Of a stretch of 64,000 nt of DNA, positions 17,688 through 26,148 are shown one piece after another; within the stretch, counting starts at the first letter, position 1, and every line of letters starts with the position of its first letter. The notes beneath the pieces are model-generated. The model was not told the DNA's origin and did no database searches. It saw only the letters and a list, made by a program, of their open reading frames with translations. The position numbers and the translations under genes were made by a program. The DNA is from Sorangium cellulosum So0157-2 (GTDB lineage: Bacteria > Myxococcota_A > Polyangia > Polyangiales > Polyangiaceae), in assembly GCF_000418325.1 (NCBI RefSeq), contig NC_021658.1, positions 13,434,501 through 13,498,500 on the forward strand. Reading direction: 5' to 3'.

Positions 17688-18808
17688 GCGACCGCAACCC
17701 TACCGCCCCCGCCGACGACATCGTCTCCGCCCGAGGCGAGATCATCCTCTACCCCACCGAGGACGGCCGGAGCCGGGTCGAGTGCCGCTTCGAGCAGGGC
17801 ACCCTGTGGCTCTCCCAGGGCGCGATGGTCGCCCTCTACCAGATCGACAAATCCAACGTGTCGCGTCACCTCCGCGCTATTTTCGCGGAGGGAGAGCTTG
17901 ATGAGAAAGCAGTTGTTGCGTATTTCGCAACAACTGGTCTCGACGGTAAGACCTACCAGGTCGGCCACTACCACCTCGACGCCGTGATCGCCGTCGGCTA
18001 CCGCGTCCGCTCGCCTCGCGGCACCCAGTTTCGCCAGTGGGCGACCGAGCGCCTCCGCGAGTACCTGGTGAAGGGCTTCACCATGGACGACGAGCGGCTC
18101 AAGAACCCGCCCGGCCCTGGCGTACCCGATCACTTCGACGAGCTGCTCGAGCGCATCCGAGACATCCGGGCGAGCGAGCGGCGCATGTACCTGCGCGTGC
18201 GGGAGATCTTCGCCTTGGCGGCGGACTACCGGCCGGGTACGCCCGAGACCATCGCGTTCTTCCAGACCATGCAGAACAAGCTGCACTTCGCCGCCACCGG
18301 CAAGACCGCGCCCGAGCTCATCCAGGCGCGGGCCGACCATACCCAGCCGAACATGGGCCTCCGCACGTGGAAGGGGCAGGGCGTGCGCAAGGGCGACGTG
18401 ACCGTTGCCAAGAACTACCTGAACGAGGACGAGATTACCGAGCTGAACCGCATCGTGGTCATGTTCCTGGACTACGCTGAGGACCAGACCAAGCGGCGCA
18501 AGCAGATCTACATGCACGAGTGGCCGAAGAAGCTCGACGCCTTCCTCGCCTTCAATGAGCGGAGCGTCTTGCCCGGCCTGGGCAAGTGGAAGCGCGAGGA
18601 CGCGGACGCTCACGCTGAGCGCGAGTACGAGCGCTTCGCCGCCCGGAGGCGTACTGTCCTCGAGCAAGAGGCCGAGACCGAGGCGCTGAAGCAGCTCGAG
18701 GATGTCGCCCGGCGGTTGGCGAAGGGAACCGCGGACATGGCTGCCGGACCCACGTCGAAGGGGAGGGCGGACGCTGCGTCCCGCCCCACATCGAAAAAGA
18801 GGAGCTGA
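17684..18808 (+). CDS. RhuM-family (virulence RhuM) protein
   Basis: The protein matches the RhuM family found inside many type I restriction operons and pathogenicity islands. It has an N-terminal HTH-like region (LWLSQGAMVALYQIDKSNVS followed by RHLRAIF), the conserved TTGLDGKTYQVGHYHLDAVI segment and GTQFRQWATERLREYL. A C-terminal helical domain (residues 190-330) ends in a Lys/Ala-rich tail. The biochemical role of RhuM is not established. The HTH suggests DNA binding. The gene lies between hsdS and hsdR, overlapping hsdS by 4 bp, so it is part of the same operon. Its length of 374 residues is somewhat above the usual 330-350. Confidence 0.85.
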   Translation: MSDRNPTAPADDIVSARGEIILYPTEDGRSRVECRFEQGTLWLSQGAMVALYQIDKSNVSRHLRAIFAEGELDEKAVVAYFATTGLDGKTYQVGHYHLDAVIAVGYRVRSPRGTQFRQWATERLREYLVKGFTMDDERLKNPPGPGVPDHFDELLERIRDIRASERRMYLRVREIFALAADYRPGTPETIAFFQTMQNKLHFAATGKTAPELIQARADHTQPNMGLRTWKGQGVRKGDVTVAKNYLNEDEITELNRIVVMFLDYAEDQTKRRKQIYMHEWPKKLDAFLAFNERSVLPGLGKWKREDADAHAEREYERFAARRRTVLEQEAETEALKQLEDVARRLAKGTADMAAGPTSKGRADAASRPTSKKRS

Positions 18809-18816
18809 GCACGCTC

Positions 18817-21800
18817 ATGAGCGACGGCCCCGAGTACATCAAGGTCGAGCTGCCCTTCATAGAGCAGCTCAGCTCACTGGGCTGGAAGGACATTACTGGC
18901 AGCCTCGATCACCCCTCCGTCACCGGCCGTACTTCCTTCCGGGAGGTCCTCCTCGAGCCCGATCTCCGCCAGGCCCTCCGTCGCATCAATCTCCGAAACG
19001 GCCAGCCCTGGCTCGACGATGCCCGCATCTCGCAGACCATCGCGGCCCTCACGCGCATCAGCGCACCTCGGCTCATGGAGGCCAACCAGGAGGCCACCAA
19101 GCTCCTCCTGGAAGGCCACGCCGTCGACGGCTTGCCCGACTGGGACGGGGGCCGCCAGCAGACGATCCACTACATCGACTGGCAGAAGCCCGAGAACAAC
19201 ACCTTCACGGTCATCAACCAGTTCCGCGTCGATTGCCCCCGTGGCCAGGCCGTTCCGTACATCATCCCGGACCTCGTCCTCTTCGTGAACGGGATCCCCG
19301 TCGTCGTGGTCGAGTGCAAGAGCCCTACGGTTCCCGAGGCCATCCCGAGCGCTGTCGACCAGCTCCGGCGCTACCAGAACCAGCGGCGGGCCGCGGGTGA
19401 GGTGACGGAGAACGAGGGCAATGAACGGCTCTTCGCGACCAACCAGTTCCTCGTGGCCACGACCTTCGACGACGCTCGCTCAGCGACCATCGGCGCCGAC
19501 CTCGAGCACTACCTCGCCTGGAAGGACACCGCCCCCATCCCGCAGGCCAACGTCGCGGCCGAGCTCGGCCTGGAGCACCCCTCCAAGCTCTCCAGCCAGC
19601 AGAAGCTCATCGCCGGCATGCTCCGTCCGGCGCACCTGATCGATATCCTCCGGCATTTCACCCTCTACCAGCAGGTCTCTGGGCGGACGGTGAAGGTCGT
19701 CGGCCGCTACCAGCAGTTCCGCGCCGTGCAAGCCGCGATCGACCGGCTCCTCCACGGCAAGACCCGCAAGCAGGACGGCGAGCACGACCGGCGCGGCGGC
19801 ATCATCTGGCATACGCAGGGCTCGGGGAAGAGCCTGACCATGGTCTTCCTGGTGCGAAAGCTTCGCTCGATCTCGGCGCTGCGCCGCTTCAAAGTCGTCA
19901 TCATCACCGATCGTAAGGATCTGGAGCGCCAGCTCTCCGGTACCGCGGCGCTCACCGGCGAGACCGTGAAGGTTGCCAGCAAGGTCGACGAGCTGAAGAA
20001 GCTCCTGGCCAAAAAGGGGCCTGGCATCGTCTTCGCGATGATCCAGAAGTACGGCGACCGCGACGATAACAAGGCCAGCGCCCAGGTGGCCGCCGAGGCG
20101 TTCCCGGTGCTCAACGAGGACGAGTCGATCCTCGTCATGGTGGACGAGGCGCACCGGTCGCATACGAACATGATGCACGCCAACCTGCAGAAGGCGCTGC
20201 CCAACGCCGCGCGGCTGGGCTTCACCGGCACGCCCATCATCATGGGGGCGAAGAAGCGCACCCACGAGATCTTTGGCGAGTTCATCGACCGCTACCGGCT
20301 CAAGGAGTCTGAGGCCGACGGCGCGACCGTCCCGATCTTGTACGAAGGCCGCACGGCCACCGGCGCGGTGAGCGACGGCCGCGACCTCGATCAGCTCTTC
20401 GAGGACATGTTCTCCGAGAAGACGCCCGAGGAGATGGAGGCGATCAAACGCAAGTACGCCACCAAGGGCAATGTCCTGGAGGCGGAGGAGATGATCAAGG
20501 CCAAGGCGCGGGACATGCTCCGGCACTACGTGGAGCACATCCTGCCCAACGGTCTGAAGGCGCAGGTGGCGGCCTACAGCCGGCTCGCGGCCGTCCGTTA
20601 TGCGAAGGCACTCCCCGAGACCCGCGACGAACTGGTGAAGGAGGCGAAGGCGCTCGACCCCGCGCTACGCGAGCTCGACGACGAGGCGCTCCAGGCCAAG
20701 CCGCGGAAGATCCGCGCTGCCGTGCGCGCCTCGCGCCACCTCGCGATGCTGGAGCGGCTCGAGTTCGCGGCCGTGATCTCTGGCGTCCACAACGAGGATC
20801 CCATTTATCGTCCGTGGACCGACGCGACGAAGAGCGAGGCCTATATCGCGCGGTTCATCAAGCCGCTGAGGCACGACGATGAGACCAAAGCCGATCCGCT
20901 GGCGTTCCTGATCGTAAAATCGATGCTCCTCACCGGCTTCGACGCGCCCATCGAGGGCGTGATGTACCTGGACCGGCCAATCCGAGAGGCCGAGCTCCTC
21001 CAGGCGATTGCTCGGGTGAACCGCACCGGGCACGGCAAGCAGGCGGGCATCATCGTCGATTACTACGGCGTGGCGCAGCATCTGAAAACCGCGCTCAAGG
21101 AGTACAGCGCGGAAGACATTGAGGGCGCGCTCCGCAGCCTTCGCGACGAGCTCCCCAAGCTGCGCGACCGTCACCAGCGGCTGCTCGACTTCTTCAAGAG
21201 CCACGGCGTGGTCGACATCCATGCACTGGATGAATGTGTACAGCTCCTCGCCGACGAGCGGCTGCGCGCCGAGTTCACCGTGAAGCTCAAGCAGTTCCTC
21301 GACACGCTCGACCTTGTGCTCCCGCGGTCCGAGGGCCTGCCCTACCTGAAGGACGCTAAGCAGCTCGGCCTCATCTACGCAGAGGCACGCGACCGCTACC
21401 GCGGAGAGGGGCTGCCCGAGCTCGCCAAGTCGATCGGCGCGAAGGTCCGCAGGCTCATTGACGATCACATCGTGTCGCTCGGCGTGGACCCGAAGATCGC
21501 ACCCATGACCATCACCGATGCGGGCTTCGCGGCGCATGTGGAGCAGCAAGCCTCCCCGAGGGCCAAAGCGTCGGAGATGGAGCACGCCATCCGGCACCAC
21601 ATCCGCCAGCACGTCAACGAGGATCCGGTTCACTACCAGCGGCTGTCCGAGCGGCTGGAGGAGCTCCTCAAGATGTACGGCGAGAACTGGGAGCAGCTCG
21701 CGCTTGAGTTGAAGGGGCTCGCCGACGAGGCGGGGAAGGGTCGCAAGAAGGACGACAGCGGGCTCGACCCGAAGACGCAGCTGCCGTTCTTCGCGATGCT

Positions 21801-22068
21801 CAAGGAGGAGCGGGCGAAGGACCGCCCGGTGCCGCCCGCCGACGCCCGCTGGCTGGCACAGCTCACCGTGCAGCTCGTGGACGTGATCCGCGCAGAGATC
21901 CGGATCGTCGACTTCTGGAAGAACACGCATGCGCGGGAAGTGCTCCGCGGGGCGGTGTTTACGTTCCTGGACGATCACGAGATCGTCCCCTTCGAGCGGG
22001 CGGATGCTGTCGCTGACCGGGTGATGGAGCTGGCCAAGGCAAACCACGCCAAGCTGGTGAGCGGATGA
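18817..22068 (+). CDS. hsdR: type I restriction endonuclease subunit HsdR
   Basis: HsdR cleaves DNA at random sites after translocation. The N-terminal PD-(D/E)XK nuclease is visible (YIIPDLVLF, then VVVVECKSP, about residues 148-170). It is followed by the SF2 translocase: Walker A HTQGSGKSLTM at about residue 334, DEAHRSHTNMM at about 442 and LGFTGTPI. Downstream is the motif region LLTGFDAP with DRPIREAELLQAIARVNRTG. A C-terminal helical region binds the methyltransferase core. Its 1083 residues are normal for the family, so the nuclease subunit looks intact. The ATG at 18817 follows the previous stop by 8 bases. The stop overlaps the next start (ATGA). Confidence 0.93.
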   Translation: MSDGPEYIKVELPFIEQLSSLGWKDITGSLDHPSVTGRTSFREVLLEPDLRQALRRINLRNGQPWLDDARISQTIAALTRISAPRLMEANQEATKLLLEGHAVDGLPDWDGGRQQTIHYIDWQKPENNTFTVINQFRVDCPRGQAVPYIIPDLVLFVNGIPVVVVECKSPTVPEAIPSAVDQLRRYQNQRRAAGEVTENEGNERLFATNQFLVATTFDDARSATIGADLEHYLAWKDTAPIPQANVAAELGLEHPSKLSSQQKLIAGMLRPAHLIDILRHFTLYQQVSGRTVKVVGRYQQFRAVQAAIDRLLHGKTRKQDGEHDRRGGIIWHTQGSGKSLTMVFLVRKLRSISALRRFKVVIITDRKDLERQLSGTAALTGETVKVASKVDELKKLLAKKGPGIVFAMIQKYGDRDDNKASAQVAAEAFPVLNEDESILVMVDEAHRSHTNMMHANLQKALPNAARLGFTGTPIIMGAKKRTHEIFGEFIDRYRLKESEADGATVPILYEGRTATGAVSDGRDLDQLFEDMFSEKTPEEMEAIKRKYATKGNVLEAEEMIKAKARDMLRHYVEHILPNGLKAQVAAYSRLAAVRYAKALPETRDELVKEAKALDPALRELDDEALQAKPRKIRAAVRASRHLAMLERLEFAAVISGVHNEDPIYRPWTDATKSEAYIARFIKPLRHDDETKADPLAFLIVKSMLLTGFDAPIEGVMYLDRPIREAELLQAIARVNRTGHGKQAGIIVDYYGVAQHLKTALKEYSAEDIEGALRSLRDELPKLRDRHQRLLDFFKSHGVVDIHALDECVQLLADERLRAEFTVKLKQFLDTLDLVLPRSEGLPYLKDAKQLGLIYAEARDRYRGEGLPELAKSIGAKVRRLIDDHIVSLGVDPKIAPMTITDAGFAAHVEQQASPRAKASEMEHAIRHHIRQHVNEDPVHYQRLSERLEELLKMYGENWEQLALELKGLADEAGKGRKKDDSGLDPKTQLPFFAMLKEERAKDRPVPPADARWLAQLTVQLVDVIRAEIRIVDFWKNTHAREVLRGAVFTFLDDHEIVPFERADAVADRVMELAKANHAKLVSG

Positions 22069-22754
22069 CTGCGCTGGTGGTGGGTGACCTAGAGTTCCAG
22101 GTGCGGCGCAGCGATCGGCGGCGCACGCTGGAGATCACGATCGATCGGGATGGCCAGCTCCTGCTGTCCGCCCCCTCGACGACGGCACCGGCCCAGCTCG
22201 AGCGCTTCGCACGCGCGAAGCAATTCTGGGTCTACCAGAAGCTCGCCGCCAAGGAGACGCTTCCGCCGAAGGCGCTGGCCCGACAGTTCGTCAGCGGCGA
22301 GGGTTTCCCGTACCTGGGTCGAACCTTCCGGTTGCTCTTGGTGCCTGAACTCGACGTCCCCGTGAAGCTAGAGGCGGGGAGGTTCAAAATGCGCCGCGCC
22401 GACGCCGTCGACGGGCACGCGCATATGGTCCGCTGGTATGCCGCGCACGCTCGCCCGTGGCTTGAAGCGCGTGTCGAGCGGTACGCCGGTCGCATCGAGG
22501 TGCAGCCCGGGCGGCTGGTTGTGCAGGACCTCGGCTATCATTGGGGCTCCTGCGGCAAGGGCGGGCGCCTCTATTTCCACTGGAAGACCATCCTGCTGCC
22601 TCCCAGGATCGTCGAGTACGTCGTGCTCCATGAGCTGGTACACCTCATCGAGCCGCACCATGGGTCGGCGTTCTGGCAGCGGCTCGCACGAGTAATGCCG
22701 GACTACGAAGCCCGGAAGGCTGCGCTCGCGGAGATAGGTCGGCAGTTGCCGTAA
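22065..22754 (+). CDS. YgjP-like (DUF45) metallopeptidase-domain protein
   Basis: The C-terminal half holds the zinc-protease signature LHELVHLIEPHHGSAFW (about residues 187-203), preceded by YHWGSCGKGGRLYFHWKTIL, the conserved block of the YgjP/SprT-like family. The N-terminal half (RRSDRRRTLEITIDRDG, FSAP-type strands) also matches this family. Homologues are repeatedly found at the end of type I restriction operons. Here the ATG overlaps the hsdR stop, so it belongs to the same transcript. Its substrate in restriction biology is unknown. A role in control or turnover of the restriction complex is inference. Confidence 0.88.
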   Translation: MTALVVGDLEFQVRRSDRRRTLEITIDRDGQLLLSAPSTTAPAQLERFARAKQFWVYQKLAAKETLPPKALARQFVSGEGFPYLGRTFRLLLVPELDVPVKLEAGRFKMRRADAVDGHAHMVRWYAAHARPWLEARVERYAGRIEVQPGRLVVQDLGYHWGSCGKGGRLYFHWKTILLPPRIVEYVVLHELVHLIEPHHGSAFWQRLARVMPDYEARKAALAEIGRQLP

Positions 22755-22836
22755 TCCTTTGAGCACCTCTGGACCGGAGGGGGGCTCCGGCCGGCCATGG
22801 CTCACCACCGGCTCGGCGGAGAGCTCCTCTGTGACG

Positions 22837-23357
22837 ATGACCATCCCGACCGACATGCGCCGCGCCTTCGGCAACAAGATCGGGCGTGACATCTTCCAGC
22901 CCGTCGCTTCCTTTCGGCAGATGTCCGCGCAGGCCGGCTCCAGGACGCCGTCGGGCAGACCTGGGCGATGGACGAGCGCGACGCCCGGGGCGGCGAGCTT
23001 CTCGACGACGTGATCCTTGCCCACTCGTGCCGGCTCGGGGCCACCTATGCGAGCAGGCACTACGTGCCGTACGAGGGATACCAGAGGAAGCGCGACGGGT
23101 TCGACCCGCGCAACTTCATGGAGGGCAACGTCGAGGTGCTCCGCTCCGGCGACTTCGCCGACGAGGACGAGCACCGCGGCTCGGACAAGGACGAGGCACC
23201 GCTCGGCTTCGGTCTCGCCGAGTCGACCAGCAGCACCCCCGCGCTGCGCTTCCGGTCCGCGCGCGAGTTGGCAAACCGGCTCGGCGGCGTGTCGCCCGAG
23301 GACCGGCGGATGCCGGGCGGGAGAGCAAGTCCCCGGCTCGTTCTCTTTGGTGCCTGA
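22837..23357 (+). pseudogene. possible frameshifted unknown gene after the type I operon
   Basis: A protein-like stretch begins at ATG 22837 (MTIPTDMRRAFGNKIGRDIF) but turns to Arg/Pro-rich noise after about 30 residues. A second frame, open from about 22880 and with an ATG at 22968, continues in good protein-like sequence (LDDVILAHSCRLGATYASRH, then DGFDPRNFMEGN) to a stop at 23357. One frameshift near 22910 would join them into a protein of about 170 residues. I do not recognise the family. If the second frame alone is real, it would encode 129 residues. Confidence 0.3.
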
Positions 23358-23470
23358 TCGTATTCTGACGCGGTATGGGCTCCGGCTCGCCGCGATCCGC
23401 CCGTCGCGCAGGGCTGCCTTTCAGCCGAATTTGCTTGACAGCTACAACAGCGGCGCGTTCATTGATCCCA

Positions 23471-24586
23471 ATGTGGGCAGAGCGAGCACTGGCGGCCGTG
23501 TGGCGCTCGGTAAGCACGCGACACCTGCAAACTGAGGCGTGTCTTGAAGCAGCCTTCGCTGCGGCCCTGGAGAGCCCGGAAGTGGTGCAGCGCCTTGCCG
23601 AGCACCTCCACTTGTCCCTCCCCGAGGGGGCCCCCGACATATCGACGCAGGACGTCGTCGCTGAAGGCCGCACCGACATTACTCTCATCTGGCCGGATGG
23701 TCGTGGCAGTGGGCTTGCTTATCGGCTCGTGCTCGAGTTGAAGGTGGACGCACCGCCGGACCGGGCCCAGGTCGAAAAGTACCTGCGCGACGGCGCCGAT
23801 GTCGTCGCGGTGGCCCGCTTCGCTCGGCCCGCCAACATCGCTGTCACGGGTGGCGGTCGTTTTCTCGGCGTTGTCCCCTGGCGTCGCATCCGCGACCTCT
23901 GGTGGGACGGCGCGCCGCTGCCACTCCGCCAGCTTCACCACCTTCTCGACGCGACGAGGGTTGCCATGCCGAACATTACGTTGCCGGGGTTGACGGGCCT
24001 TGTATCTTCCTGGAACGCGTGGGGGATTTTTCGCGAATGGTCACTGCGGGCCGCAGAGACCGTCGCGGCCGACTTCGCGCAGGCCGGGCACCCCTGGGTC
24101 TCGCGACAGGCGAAGAAGGGAAGGATCGGCTTCGACGAGAGCAACGAGCGGTATGTCGCGCGTCTCTGGCCACCTCCCATGCGGGGGGATTGGCTCTACC
24201 TGTTCATGGGGATCTTCGTCGGTCGCGAGGGCGACCCCGTGCTCGTCGAGGGGATCCCCGACTTGTTCTTCGCGCTGCACGTCGATCCCAAGAAAGTGAT
24301 GGGACAGCGGTTGCAGAAGGACGCTAACCTCCAAGGGGCCGTCGACAACTGGAAGAAGCGGGCCGGCAACGTTCACCGGGAATACTGGCCCGGAGAATGG
24401 GAGGTCCTCCGCGCCCGCGCGAGTGCGCTGGAGCTGGTCCAGAGCACGGACCAGTCGGATGCGTTCCTCGCATGGATGCGCGCACGCGCGAAGGAATGGA
24501 TCGATGACGGGATCCTCAGCCTCGTGGCCCAAGCCGACGCCGACACACGCAAAGCGGCCGGAGAGGTTGCAGACGTGGACGAGTAA
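23471..24586 (+). CDS. PD-(D/E)XK-like nuclease-fold protein, 371 aa
   Basis: Residues about 45-90 contain GRTDITLIWPD, then a strand ending in LVLELKVDAPPD, and later QVEKYL. This is the D...(E)xK arrangement with a following Gln helix seen in PD-(D/E)XK nucleases of the restriction-endonuclease superfamily. The remainder (residues 140-371) is unassigned and has several Trp residues and a helical C-terminus. An ATG at 23375 would add 32 residues that look less protein-like, so I use 23471. The gene stands 115 or more bases after the doubtful gene at 22837-23357 and has no obvious partner. It could be a stand-alone restriction factor. The family is not recognised with certainty. Confidence 0.6.
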   Translation: MWAERALAAVWRSVSTRHLQTEACLEAAFAAALESPEVVQRLAEHLHLSLPEGAPDISTQDVVAEGRTDITLIWPDGRGSGLAYRLVLELKVDAPPDRAQVEKYLRDGADVVAVARFARPANIAVTGGGRFLGVVPWRRIRDLWWDGAPLPLRQLHHLLDATRVAMPNITLPGLTGLVSSWNAWGIFREWSLRAAETVAADFAQAGHPWVSRQAKKGRIGFDESNERYVARLWPPPMRGDWLYLFMGIFVGREGDPVLVEGIPDLFFALHVDPKKVMGQRLQKDANLQGAVDNWKKRAGNVHREYWPGEWEVLRARASALELVQSTDQSDAFLAWMRARAKEWIDDGILSLVAQADADTRKAAGEVADVDE

Positions 24587-24751
24587 CGCACTCAGTGCAG
24601 GTGGTCCGCCGGACGAAGTACTTCGGCAGGTCGTACTCGGCCTGCGCCTCTCTGCGAGAGGTGTTGCGCCTGCCGCTCCTGTCGCCCGCCTTGCGAGGGG
24701 CGCTCCGCCCGTCGCAGCCGCTCGCCCGGGTGTCGTCCGACGTCTCTCTGC

Positions 24752-25107
24752 GACGGGCGTTCCGCCCACCGCATCCCGCCACCCGCCTTGGCGACGGGCG
24801 TTCCGCCCGCCGCATCCCGCCACCCGCCTTGGGGACGGGCGTTCCGCCCGCCGCATCCCGCCACCCGCCTTGGGGACGGGCGTTCCGCCCGCCGCATCCC
24901 GCCACCCGCCTTGGGGACGGGCGTTCCGCCCGCCGCATCCCGCCACCCGCCTTGGGGACGGGCGTTCCGCCCGCCGCATCCCGCCACCCGCCTTGGCGAC
25001 GGGCGTTCCGCCCGTCGCATCCCGCCACCTGCCTTGGCGACGGGCGTTCCGCCCGCCGCATCCCGCCACCTGCCTTGGTGACGGGCGTTCCGCCCGTCGC
25101 AGCCGCC
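24752..25107. repeat. 41-bp tandem repeat array with internal palindrome
   Basis: Copies start at 24752, 24793, 24834, 24875, 24916, 24957, 24998, 25039 and (partial) 25080, exactly 41 bp apart and nearly identical. Each unit contains the near-perfect inverted repeat GACGGGCG-TT-CCGCCCGTC, able to form a GC-rich hairpin, and then GCATCCCGCCACCCGCCTTGG. A degenerate copy lies at about 24696. Variation is limited to a few positions (CCCGCC or CCCGTC; CTTGGG, CTTGGC or CTTGGT), which suggests recent expansion. All frames through it stay open only because 41 is not a multiple of 3 and the units lack stops. There are no unique spacers, so it is not a CRISPR array. Confidence 0.9.
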
Positions 25108-26148
25108 CGGACCTCTAACCTGGCGATCTTCTCGCCGCCCATCAAACGGACCCTTGGTCCCCCTGCTGCGCTGCCCAGGATGATCGCCATCGTTGCCGGC
25201 TGGCGGAGGAGAGCGGCAGAGATCTTACGGACGGGCCGCAGGCACCGGCTGGTACTTCCGCGGTGAACCGTGCACGCAAGGGGTCCGATGCTCCCGCGCG
25301 CCTCTGGCGAGGGCGGCGATCTCCTTCTCGTCCTCGGTGATGCGCACCTCGAATCAGGCGGCGGAGTCGGATCGAGGTGGATGTCGCTACGATGCCACAG
25401 CGGACGGAGTGGGTGTGACGATCGGGCCACGTACGCGGCATCGAGAAGCGGCACGTACGACCTCGCAGTGGACCTCGTTCCATCAGGAGTATCCGCTAGA
25501 GAGTCATTCAGCGGCTCTCAGCGCTTCCGGGCTTGGCGTGGCCCGGCGGGCTCTACGGTCTACGACGGAGCGTCCCACTTGACGAGCTCGACCATGAGAG
25601 GCGGAAGCATGGCGGCCCGCGCAGATCTCGCACCACCGTGAGCGCTTCCTGAACGGTTTCGTATGCTTACAGCGAAGGGAGGGTAGCGACCCCGCGGGAG
25701 CGAATCGACGCCGGGACGACCGAACCCCGATGGTGTCATAGTGTCCGAGCGGAAATGACGCGCGGAGCGCTCCGGAACGCCGACGGTCAATTTGGCACAA
25801 TCGTCGGGAGTTTTGAGCACTTAGCCATGCGACTTTTCAGGCGAGCAGATCGCGGGGGGTTGACCGACAGCAGCAACTTGGCAGGCGTGGGGCCGCACCA
25901 GTACGCGCCAGGCCTCCGCCGAGCGGATCGAGCGTCTCCACGATCTACGGGCGGATGTGAGGTGCCGAGCTTCGGGTCCGGGGCCAGCTCGGCCGACGCG
26001 GCGGCGTGCTGTCCGCGCCCGCTTCCCGCTCCTGGGGCCGCCCGGACCGAGGCTCGCCGCTGTGCTTGTCCTTCTCTCCCATGAGGACCCTCTCGATCCT
26101 GTGCTCGCGGATCACGCCGAGCCGACCCACGACGCTCATCTCAGTGAC
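25108..26148. other. interval between repeat array and polymerase gene
   Basis: I find no convincing gene here apart from a doubtful small leftward frame at 25945-26139, listed separately. Reading frames are short or rich in Arg, Ser and Pro. The stretch 25725-25830 has lower GC and contains several short TGTCATAG and GTCAATTTGGCAC-like words reminiscent of insertion-sequence ends, but no inverted pair could be assembled. It probably represents decayed accessory DNA. Confidence 0.4.
25945..26139 (-). CDS. possible small protein downstream of the polymerase fusion (64 aa)
   Basis: An ATG lies about 10 bases after the polymerase stop on the same strand, with GGGGAAG (the end of the polymerase gene) placed as a plausible ribosome-binding site. 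The first 30 residues (MSVVGRLGVIREHRIERVLM) look like a helix-turn-helix fragment. The last 30 are Arg/Pro/Ser-rich and may not be real. No family recognised. This could be a remnant. Confidence 0.3.
   Translation of the reverse strand: MSVVGRLGVIREHRIERVLMGEKDKHSGEPRSGRPQEREAGADSTPPRRPSWPRTRSSAPHIRP

Noticed and set aside
24752..25107. 41-bp array as a CRISPR
   Set aside because: Repeats are directly adjacent with no unique spacers, and no cas gene is nearby.
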